29,589 nucleotides of DNA from an uncultured Clostridia bacterium. Lineage in GTDB: Bacteria > Bacillota > Clostridia > Christensenellales > Aristaeellaceae. The first letter of the stretch is position 1; each line of letters starts with the position of its first letter. The stretch lies in contig CAKURR010000024.1 of assembly GCA_934675735.1 (NCBI GenBank), positions 1 through 29,589 of the forward strand, written 5' to 3'. Of this stretch, positions 22,432 to 28,336 are shown piece by piece. The notes below the pieces were generated by a model. That model searched no databases. It worked only from the letters and a program-made list of their open reading frames with translations, and had not been told where the DNA came from. A program made the position numbers and the translations under genes.

Positions 22432-23403
22432 ATGAGATGGGGCATTCTTTCCACGGGCACAATCGCGAAAAACTTTGCGCAGACCGCAAGCCGAATGCCG
22501 GATGTGCAGATGCAGGCGGTCGCATCCCGCAGCAGCGGGAGCGCCGAAGCGTTTGCGCGGGCATATGGCATTCCGACGGCGCACGGCAGTTATGCGGCGC
22601 TGGCCGACGACCCGAATGTGGATATCGTCTACGTGGCCACGCCGCACAGCAGGCACTATGCGGATATGAAGCCGCTGATTGAGGCGGGCAAGCACATTCT
22701 CTGCGAAAAGAGCTTCACCGCCGATGCGAAGCAGGCGAAGGAAATCTTTGCGCTGGCCGAGAAGAAGCACGTCTTTGTGATGGAAGCGTTTTGGACGAAG
22801 TTCATCCCGCTGTATCGGCAGATTGAAGCGATTCTGGCGAGCGGGAAGCTGGGCGAAATCCGTGCGGTTACGGCGAAGTACGGCTATACCACGGCGCGGG
22901 AAGCGCGCAAGTTTGACCCCGAGCTGGCAGGCGGCACGCTGCTGGATATCGGCGTGTATGCCGTCGGCTTCGCCTGCATGATGATGGGCTATGCGTTCGA
23001 CGACGTGCGCGGCGATTTGGTGATGAACGGCGTCGGCACGGATGCGCTGGATGCCATCACCCTGCGCAAGGGCAGGGCGGTTGCGCAGCTGACGACGGTC
23101 ATCGGCGCGAATATGCCGACCTTCGGCGCGGTTTACGGCACGAAGGGGCGTATCGATATCCCCGAATTTAAGAATCCCACGCGCGCCGTGCTGCATCTGG
23201 ACGGGCAGGAGCCCGAAGAGCTGACGCATCTCTTTGAAATCAACGGCTTTGAATATGAAATCCGCGAAGCGCAGGCGTGCGCCGAAGCGGGACGTTTGCA
23301 GAGCGAACGCATGACGGGCGAACAGACGATTGCCGTCATGCGGATTCTGGATGAAATCCGTCGGCAGAACGGGTTTAGGTTCCCATTTGAGGTAAAGGAA
23401 TAA
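22432..23403 (+). CDS. Gfo/Idh/MocA family oxidoreductase
   Basis: 323 residues, the size of dimeric-dihydrodiol-dehydrogenase-like members that oxidise sugars or related alcohols with NAD(P). N-terminal Rossmann motif GILSTGTIAKNFA, VASRSSGSAEAFARAYG, VDIVYVATPHSRH, and the HILCEKSFT motif (K93), which in the family is usually EKP; here the proline is serine. The C-terminal domain has GGTLLDIGVYAVGFA with the conserved D-x-G-x-Y. Substrate unknown. It lies 63 bp after trkH with no promoter seen between, so it may be transcribed by read-through; AAAGGGG lies upstream of the ATG. Terminator at 23480-23522. Confidence 0.92.
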   Translation: MRWGILSTGTIAKNFAQTASRMPDVQMQAVASRSSGSAEAFARAYGIPTAHGSYAALADDPNVDIVYVATPHSRHYADMKPLIEAGKHILCEKSFTADAKQAKEIFALAEKKHVFVMEAFWTKFIPLYRQIEAILASGKLGEIRAVTAKYGYTTAREARKFDPELAGGTLLDIGVYAVGFACMMMGYAFDDVRGDLVMNGVGTDALDAITLRKGRAVAQLTTVIGANMPTFGAVYGTKGRIDIPEFKNPTRAVLHLDGQEPEELTHLFEINGFEYEIREAQACAEAGRLQSERMTGEQTIAVMRILDEIRRQNGFRFPFEVKE

Positions 23404-23410
23404 AATTCAG

Positions 23411-23459
23411 GAAATCCAAGAACCTCGGGTTCTTGGCGAGGTATGGGGCAGCGCCCCAT
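23411..23459 (+). repeat. Three-hairpin intergenic repeat, copy B (lacks hairpin 1)
   Basis: GGAAATCC linker, hairpin 2 (23416-23436, CCAAGAACC/GGTTCTTGG) and hairpin 3 (23443-23459, ATGGGGC/GCCCCAT). The A-T to T-A swap at the base of hairpin 3 versus copy A is compensatory. Hairpin 1 is missing; the unit starts 7 bp after the oxidoreductase stop. Confidence 0.75.
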
Positions 23460-23479
23460 CATTACCCCGTAACATAACG

Positions 23480-23522
23480 AAAAGCGCCGATTTCCGTGGA
23501 GAGCGGAATCGGCGCTTTTCAT
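23480..23522. terminator. Strong bidirectional terminator after the Gfo/Idh/MocA gene
   Basis: Arms AAAAGCGCCGATTTCCG (23480-23496) and CGGAATCGGCGCTTTT (23504-23519) pair with one bulge; T-run follows. Confidence 0.9.
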
Positions 23523-23761
23523 TGTGGAAGGGAAATAAATGAGGAAGGGGAAGAAAAAAGGAAGATACTTGACCTTCACCGTATTATGGAGGGGGGAGAA
23601 AGAAAGGCGAAGGTCTGTAAAGGAGGATGGGAATCAACCTTTACAAGAAGCATTATAACGGCGGAATGTGACAGAAATATGATAAAAAAGCGGAAATTTG
23701 CGAAAAATGCCGTTCAGAAACCGTTAATTTCGGTTTGGCGGCCCGCCTGAAAACGAGAAGG
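23523..23761. other. Purine-rich interval without recognised gene
   Basis: About 240 bp between the terminator and the next promoter, rich in A and G on the plus strand (23540-23650) and more AT-rich than its neighbours. Short open frames occur but none has coding-like composition or a recognisable product. No hairpin or repeat of note was seen. Confidence 0.6.
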
Positions 23762-23790
23762 TTGCCCTTTTGCGCCCGTTGTGATACACT
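23762..23790 (+). promoter_or_regulatory. Promoter of the DUF6020-like membrane protein gene
   Basis: -35 TTGCCC (23762-23767), 17-nt spacer, -10 TACACT (23785-23790), 33 nt upstream of the ATG. Confidence 0.6.
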
Positions 23791-23823
23791 AAAAACGGAT
23801 AAATTCGGAAGGGAGGGCGCGCC

Positions 23824-25392
23824 ATGCTGCGAAAACTGCACGGAAGGAAGCTGGCCGTCTGCCTGCTGGGCGGGACGGTGTATGCGCTCTTCGCCGCCGT
23901 CGGCTGGCAGGCGGAACACGGCGGCCATATTCGGGCGGGGTATGCCCTTTTGACGGCGGCGCTGCTCGTCTGGCCGATTGCGGCGCTGCTTTCCGTGCTG
24001 CTGGAACGCGGCTATGCGCGCTCGATGCGGCAGGAAAAGCGCTTTCGCGCGGGGCGGGTGTTTTGGTTCATCCTGACCTGCTATGTGCCGATGTTTGCCG
24101 TCGCGCTGCCCGGCTCGTTTGCTTACGACGTGCCGTATCAGCTGCGGCAAGTGGTCACGGGCGCGTATTCGACGCATCATCCGCTGCTGCATACGCTGCT
24201 GCTCGGCGGGCTTTTGCAGCTGGGCCGCGCGCTGGGGGATATCAACGTCGGCGCGGGCCTCTATACGGCCTTGCAGATGACGCTGCTGGCCGGATGCTTC
24301 GCGCTGACATGCGGGTCGATTGCGCGTCAGTGCGGCGCACGGGCGGCGAAACGCGCGGCGGTCTTTTTCGCGCTTTATCCGCTGCATATGGTGATGGCGG
24401 TGAACGCGACGAAGGACGTGCTGTTCGGCGGCTTTTTCGCGCTGACGCTGGCGCTTTTGAACGAGATGAACGCCAAACCGACCCAAGGGCTGTATGCGAA
24501 AATCGCGGTCTGCGGCGCGCTGACGGTGATGCTGCGCAACAATATGGCGTATGCCGCGCTGGTGTGGCTGGCGCTGTGGGCCGTCGCTTCGCGCAAGAAA
24601 GGCCGAAACGCGGCGCTGGCCGTGCTGCTGGCGCTGGCGCTGGGGCTCGGCGGAAACGCGGCGCTCAAACGCGCGACGCATGCGGCGGACGGCGACATGA
24701 GCGAAATGCTCTCCTGGCCGATTCAGCAGCTGGCGCGCGCGCGGCTCGAGGACGGCGATAAGCTCAGCGACGAAGAAAAGGCGGCCATCGACGAAATCAT
24801 GCCCGACGAGACGTGGCGGCTCTATGACCCGACGGTTTCCGATCCGGTGAAATTTGAATTTGACACGCAGACCTTCCGCGCGGATATGAAAAAGTATATC
24901 GGCGTGTGGCTCTCCGTCGGGCAAAAGTGCGCGGGCACATATCTGGATGCGGCCGCCGCGCTGACCTATCCGTTCTTTTATCCGTACAGCGAATACCGCG
25001 TTTCGGGTTATTATGTGCAGATGGGCATGTCCGAAGCCTATGACGCGAGCTGGTGCGATTTTGACCCGCCCGAGAGCAGGAGCCTGTTTCCGCGCGTGCT
25101 GGCGTCGCTGACGTGGCGCTTCGGCGCGAAGGGCGCGATGCAGATTCCCGTCGTCGGCTGGCTGTTCAACACGGGCGTCATCGTCTGGGTGATGCTGTTT
25201 TTCGCGCTTCGCGAGCTGTATTGGGGCAGATGGATGCGCTTCGGCGCGGCACTGCTGCCCGTGCTGCTCTGGGGCACGTATCTGCTCGGCCCCGTGATGG
25301 CCGGACGCTATATCTATCCGTTCGTCTGCACCCTGCCCGTGCTGGCGGCCAGACCGGAGAGGGCGGCGAAGGAGGACGCGGAAAATGCGTGA
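23824..25392 (+). CDS. Polytopic membrane protein, GT-C glycosyltransferase-like (DUF6020 type)
   Basis: 522 residues with around ten to twelve membrane helices and a large external segment (about 290-400). The first loop after helix 3 reads LPGSFAYDVPYQLRQV then STHHPLLHTLLLGG: the acidic D in SFAYD and HHPLLHT are the kind of motif seen in GT-C enzymes and in DUF6020 proteins of Firmicutes. This similarity is from memory of the pattern; no donor or acceptor can be named. The AAKRAAVFFALYPLHMVMAVNATKDVLF stretch is the conserved helix pair with TKD. GGGAGGG precedes the ATG. The next gene starts 21 bp downstream. The cell-surface role is inference. Confidence 0.7.
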   Translation: MLRKLHGRKLAVCLLGGTVYALFAAVGWQAEHGGHIRAGYALLTAALLVWPIAALLSVLLERGYARSMRQEKRFRAGRVFWFILTCYVPMFAVALPGSFAYDVPYQLRQVVTGAYSTHHPLLHTLLLGGLLQLGRALGDINVGAGLYTALQMTLLAGCFALTCGSIARQCGARAAKRAAVFFALYPLHMVMAVNATKDVLFGGFFALTLALLNEMNAKPTQGLYAKIAVCGALTVMLRNNMAYAALVWLALWAVASRKKGRNAALAVLLALALGLGGNAALKRATHAADGDMSEMLSWPIQQLARARLEDGDKLSDEEKAAIDEIMPDETWRLYDPTVSDPVKFEFDTQTFRADMKKYIGVWLSVGQKCAGTYLDAAAALTYPFFYPYSEYRVSGYYVQMGMSEAYDASWCDFDPPESRSLFPRVLASLTWRFGAKGAMQIPVVGWLFNTGVIVWVMLFFALRELYWGRWMRFGAALLPVLLWGTYLLGPVMAGRYIYPFVCTLPVLAARPERAAKEDAENA

Positions 25393-25413
25393 TGGGATGA
25401 AAGCAGGCGCTGC

Positions 25414-25818
25414 GTGAAAAAATATGATAATTATGCGTCTAATTTAGGCGTGCTGAAACACGCCGATAAGCAAAAACTGGATAATGCGTTTATTCTTTGC
25501 GGCATCAAGGATAAGTTCTGTTTGCAGTTTGAACTCGGCTGGAAACTGCTCAAGGAGCTTTTGACCTATGAGGGCCGCGCCGAGGCGGCGACGGGTTCGC
25601 CGCGGGAAATCATTAAAGCGGCTTATGCCGTTTATGATTTCATGGATGAAACCGTCTGGCTGGATATGCTGCGAGATCGGAATTTGAGCACGCATATCTA
25701 TGACGGCGAAGAAGTGAGACGGCTGGCCGGACGCGTGATTGACCGCTATGTCCCCGCGTTTGAACGTATGCGGGACGCGGTTCAAACGCGGTACGCCGAT
25801 GTGTTGTGTAAGTTATAA
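25414..25818 (+). CDS. HI0074-family nucleotidyltransferase substrate-binding protein (HEPN-like)
   Basis: 134 residues, all-helical, with YDNYASNLGVLK at the start, FCLQFELGWKLLKELLTYEG in the middle and SPREIIKAAYAVYDFMDETVWLDMLRDRNLSTHIYDGE, the HI0074 signature including RNxxxH(x)Y. That Rx4-6H region is the HEPN ribonuclease motif. Members are normally encoded beside a small MNT nucleotidyltransferase (HI0073-like), together acting as a type VII toxin-antitoxin pair; no such partner is visible on either side. A GTG start at 25414 is used, since homology begins there; the ribosome binding site is weak. The first third is clearly more AT-rich than its neighbours, consistent with acquisition. 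Confidence 0.85.
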   Translation: MKKYDNYASNLGVLKHADKQKLDNAFILCGIKDKFCLQFELGWKLLKELLTYEGRAEAATGSPREIIKAAYAVYDFMDETVWLDMLRDRNLSTHIYDGEEVRRLAGRVIDRYVPAFERMRDAVQTRYADVLCKL

Positions 25819-25831
25819 ATTATTTTTTCTT

Positions 25832-25902
25832 TTATCGCGAAGCGATAATATGGGAAGTCCAGAAACCTCAGGTTTCTGGTGGGGGTTGGGGCAAAGCCCC
25901 AA
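25832..25902 (+). repeat. Three-hairpin intergenic repeat, copy C
   Basis: Hairpin 1 (25832-25848, TTATCGC/GCGATAA), linker GGGAAGT, hairpin 2 (25859-25879, CCAGAAACCT/AGGTTTCTGG) and hairpin 3 (25886-25902, TTGGGGC/GCCCCAA). Compared with copy A, paired substitutions in hairpin 2 keep complementarity. It lies between the HI0074 gene and rqcP, ending about 20 bp before rqcP's start region. Confidence 0.85.
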
Positions 25903-25924
25903 CGTACTTAAGGAGGCAAAAACG

Positions 25925-26182
25925 ATGCGACTGGATAAGTATCTGAAGGTGTCGAGAATCATTAAGCGCCGCACGGTGGCAAAGGAGGCCGGCGAGGGCG
26001 GACGCGTGAGCGTCAACGGCAAGACGGCTAAGCCGTCCAGCGAGGTGAAGGAAGGCGACGTTATCGAAATCCGTTTCGGCGAAAAGCTGGCAAGGCTTCG
26101 TGTGCTCTCCGTCGCGGAGACCGTGCGCAAGAACGAGGCTTCGGCCATGTATGAGATGCTCGAAGGGGAGGAAATGGAATGA
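25925..26182 (+). CDS. rqcP: S4-domain RNA-binding protein RqcP (YabO-like)
   Basis: 85 residues, the length of B. subtilis RqcP/YabO. S4 fold: RLDKYLKVSRIIKRRTVAKE then GGRVSVNGKTAKPSSEVKEGDVIEIRFG, and the C-terminal NEASAMYEML motif characteristic of RqcP. In Bacillus it works with RqcH in ribosome-associated quality control, stabilising P-site tRNA on stalled 50S subunits while Ala tails are added; whether rqcH exists here cannot be told. AAGGAGG lies 8 nt upstream of the ATG. Its TGA overlaps the ispDF ATG by 4 nt, implying translational coupling. The related HSP15 family is larger, so RqcP is preferred. Confidence 0.93.
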   Translation: MRLDKYLKVSRIIKRRTVAKEAGEGGRVSVNGKTAKPSSEVKEGDVIEIRFGEKLARLRVLSVAETVRKNEASAMYEMLEGEEME

Positions 26183-27351
26183 ACGCGGCGGTGATTGTCG
26201 CAGCCGGACGCGGCACGCGCATGGGGCTGGAGCGCAATAAGGTGCTCGCGCCGCTTTGCGGCGAACCTGTCATCGCTCGGACGGTTCGCGCGTTTGAACG
26301 GACGGGGTGGTTCGACGGCGGAATCGTCGTGGTCACGGGCGCATGCGACGCGGATGAAATGAAGCGGATACTCGCCGACGCGGGGCTGCACGCACAGGTC
26401 GTTCTCGGCGGTGCGGACAGGCAGGAGAGCGTTTGCCGCGGGCTGGCGGCGACGAATCCCAAAGCCGATTATGTCGCGATTCACGACGGCGCGCGCCCGC
26501 TGGTGACGGCAGATGTGATTGCGCGGACGCTGAAAAGCGCGCGGAAGTTCGGCAGCGGCGTGGCCGCTGTCGCGCTCAAGGACACGGTGAAGCGCGTGGA
26601 TGACGGCGGCGTGGTGGTCGATACCCCGCCGCGCGACCAACTCCGCGCCGTGCAGACCCCGCAGACGTTTGAAGCGGGGCTGATTCGCAAGGCTCACGCG
26701 GCCTATGCCCTCGGCGAGCGCGCGACGGACGACGCGGCGCTGGCGGAACGCATGGGCGTCGCCGTGCACCTGACGGAAGGCGATGTGGAAAACATCAAGC
26801 TGACCACGCCGGAGGATATGCTGCTGGCGCGGCAGGTGATTTTGAAGCGCGAAGGCAAAAAGGAGGAAAAACCCATGATGCGGATAGGCCACGGCTACGA
26901 CGTGCATCGGCTGGTGGAGGGACGCAGACTGATTCTCTGCGGGGTGGAAATCCCGTATACGCTGGGGCTTTTGGGGCACAGCGACGCGGACGTCGCGCTG
27001 CACGCGCTGATGGATGCGCTGCTCGGCGCGGCGGCGCTGGGCGATATCGGCCGCCATTTCCCGGACACCGATGCGGCGTATAAGGGTGCGGATTCCGGCA
27101 AACTGCTCGATCACGTTGTGGCGCTGCTGGAGGAGAAGGGCTATACCGTCGGCAATGTGGATGTGACGATTATCTGCCAGCGCCCGAAGCTCAAGGATTA
27201 CATCGAGCAGATGCGCGAAAACGTGGCGCGCCATCTCAAAGTGGATATCGACTGCGTGAACATCAAGGCGACGACGACCGAAAAGCTCGGCTTTGAAGGC
27301 GAAGGGCTGGGCATTTCAAGCCACGCGGTCGCGTGCATTGAAAAAGCATAA
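26179..27351 (+). CDS. ispDF: Bifunctional IspD-IspF (MEP pathway)
   Basis: 390 residues. N-terminal IspD (1 to about 228; 2-C-methyl-D-erythritol 4-phosphate cytidylyltransferase) shows VIVAAGRGTRMG, KVLAPLCGEPVIART, GADRQESVCRGL, IHDGARPLV and VQTPQTF. C-terminal IspF (from about 233; 2-C-methyl-D-erythritol 2,4-cyclodiphosphate synthase) shows RIGHGYDVHRL with the metal-binding D241 and H243, GHSDADVALHALMDALLGAAALGDIGRHFPD and IKATTTEKLGFEGEGLGI. The two act at steps 3 and 5 of the pathway; the intervening kinase IspE is not in this window. The linker is only a few residues (KREGKKEEKP). A Shine-Dalgarno (26861-26866) lies inside the linker before the IspF methionine. The gene overlaps rqcP by 4 nt. 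Confidence 0.96.
   Translation: MNAAVIVAAGRGTRMGLERNKVLAPLCGEPVIARTVRAFERTGWFDGGIVVVTGACDADEMKRILADAGLHAQVVLGGADRQESVCRGLAATNPKADYVAIHDGARPLVTADVIARTLKSARKFGSGVAAVALKDTVKRVDDGGVVVDTPPRDQLRAVQTPQTFEAGLIRKAHAAYALGERATDDAALAERMGVAVHLTEGDVENIKLTTPEDMLLARQVILKREGKKEEKPMMRIGHGYDVHRLVEGRRLILCGVEIPYTLGLLGHSDADVALHALMDALLGAAALGDIGRHFPDTDAAYKGADSGKLLDHVVALLEEKGYTVGNVDVTIICQRPKLKDYIEQMRENVARHLKVDIDCVNIKATTTEKLGFEGEGLGISSHAVACIEKA
26861..26877 (+). promoter_or_regulatory. Internal ribosome binding site in the IspD-IspF linker
   Basis: AGGAGG (26861-26866), 8-nt spacer, ATG (26875-26877) in frame at the exact start of the IspF domain (residue 233); a second ATG follows at once. It could yield a free IspF in addition to the fusion. 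Confidence 0.6.
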
Positions 27352-27356
27352 AATTC

Positions 27357-28010
27357 ATGGCAAAAAAATCGAAAACCCGAAAAACAAAATACAAAAGGCG
27401 AAACCCCGCCGCCGCGCTGCTTGACGGCCTGCTGACCCTGCTGGATACCATTTTGGAGGGATTCGCGGCGGCGGTTGTGGCGGCGCTGCGCGGTTTCGGC
27501 AAACTGATGCTGCTGATTTTGCAGGGGCTGTTGTGGCTGGTGAAGCATGCGCTTGTGCTGCTGGCGTGGCCCTTTGGCAGGCTCTGGCGGCTGATGGCTG
27601 GCAGGCGCAACCGCGCGCACCGCTGTCTGCGGCTGACGGGCTTTGAGTTTGAGGAATACATGGCGCAGGTACTCAGGGACAATGGCTTTCGGCACGTCGA
27701 GGTGACGGTGGAATGCGGCGACCAGGGCGTGGACATTCTCGCCGTGCGCGGCGGCAAAACCTACGCCATCCAGTGCAAAAACTACGCGGGCGCGGTGGGC
27801 AACACCGCCGTGCAGGAGGCCTATGCGGGCGCGGAATACTACGGATGCGACATTCCGGTGGTCGTCTGCCCGACGGATTTCACGATTCCCGCGCGGGAGC
27901 TGGCGGAATCCACGGGCGTGGAATTGTGGGACGGCGAGCGGCTGTCGCACATGATGCGCGTGAGCGGCAGACGGCCGCACCACGACCCGAGGCGGGACGA
28001 CGAGCTGTAA
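27357..28010 (+). CDS. Membrane-anchored Mrr-like restriction endonuclease-fold protein
   Basis: 217 residues. A basic N-terminus (AKKSKTRKTKYKRRN) and one long amphipathic/hydrophobic stretch (about 18-70) suggest one or two membrane segments. The C-terminal half is an Mrr_cat-type PD-(D/E)xK domain: TGFEFEEYMAQVLRDNGF, then GDQGVDILA (D122, D126), YAIQCKNYAGAVGN (Q139, K141) and AVQEAYAGAEYY, the classic GxDxxx...QxKxY core. These proteins cut DNA or are thought to; this one has no methyltransferase next to it. It starts 5 bp after the ispDF stop, with no clear Shine-Dalgarno, so the start is uncertain. Followed by a hairpin (28023-28051). Confidence 0.85.
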   Translation: MAKKSKTRKTKYKRRNPAAALLDGLLTLLDTILEGFAAAVVAALRGFGKLMLLILQGLLWLVKHALVLLAWPFGRLWRLMAGRRNRAHRCLRLTGFEFEEYMAQVLRDNGFRHVEVTVECGDQGVDILAVRGGKTYAIQCKNYAGAVGNTAVQEAYAGAEYYGCDIPVVVCPTDFTIPARELAESTGVELWDGERLSHMMRVSGRRPHHDPRRDDEL

Positions 28011-28022
28011 GCGGCGGTAGCG

Positions 28023-28051
28023 GAGTCAGGCCTCGCTTCGCTCCCTGACTC
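28023..28051. repeat. Stem-loop after the Mrr-like gene
   Basis: GAGTCAGG/CCTGACTC (28023-28030 with 28044-28051), 13-nt loop, no T-tract. It could be a weak terminator or a palindromic repeat. Confidence 0.5.
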
Positions 28052-28089
28052 GCGGAATGAATCGCTTCGCGCGGATTATGCGGCGGGGC

Positions 28090-28118
28090 TTGACAAATCA
28101 CGTTTTTTCTAGTATCAT
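28090..28118 (+). promoter_or_regulatory. Promoter of the T-box/glyS transcript
   Basis: -35 TTGACA (28090-28095), 17-nt spacer, -10 TATCAT (28113-28118). Transcription would start near 28125, right at the base of Stem I of the T-box. Confidence 0.8.
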
Positions 28119-28124
28119 GACGGT

Positions 28125-28312
28125 GCAAAATGCGGTGAAGGGGTTGGCAGCCCGGAGTGTTTTGCTCAAAAGCATCGATAAAAAGCGGGCATGCTTTTTC
28201 CGCATGCCAACAAGGGTGGAACCGCGGAAGAGAGTCTTTCGTCCCTTGAATCCATGCGTGGGCGCGGATTCGGGGCGCGTCTTTGCGCGGTTCTTATTTT
28301 GTTCCCCCGACC
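28125..28312 (+). promoter_or_regulatory. T-box riboswitch, glycine, very short Stem I
   Basis: The T-box motif AAGGGTGGAACCGCGG (28212-28227) is unmistakable; the A after TGG pairs with the U discriminator of tRNA-Gly. Upstream, a 41-nt Stem I is bounded by GCAAAA (28125-28130) and TTTTGC (28160-28165) and contains GTGAA on the 5' side and GGA (28154-28156), a glycine codon followed by a purine, on the 3' side, closed by GGG/CCC (28141-28143 with 28151-28153). A second hairpin, GGCATGC/GCATGCC (28188-28194 with 28202-28208), is Stem III. The terminator arm CGTCCC..GAATCC (28240-28252) pairs with GGATTC.GGGGCG (28266-28276), then a T-rich tract (28291-28302). It senses uncharged tRNA-Gly by anti-termination. 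Confidence 0.85.
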
Positions 28313-28336
28313 AATGAAAGAAAGAAGGTTTTTTTC

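Noticed and set aside
23535..23560. AATAAATGAGG sequence as a fourth MITE-like end
   Set aside because: Only about nine bases match the ATAAATGAGC end and no partner end is found within several hundred bp.
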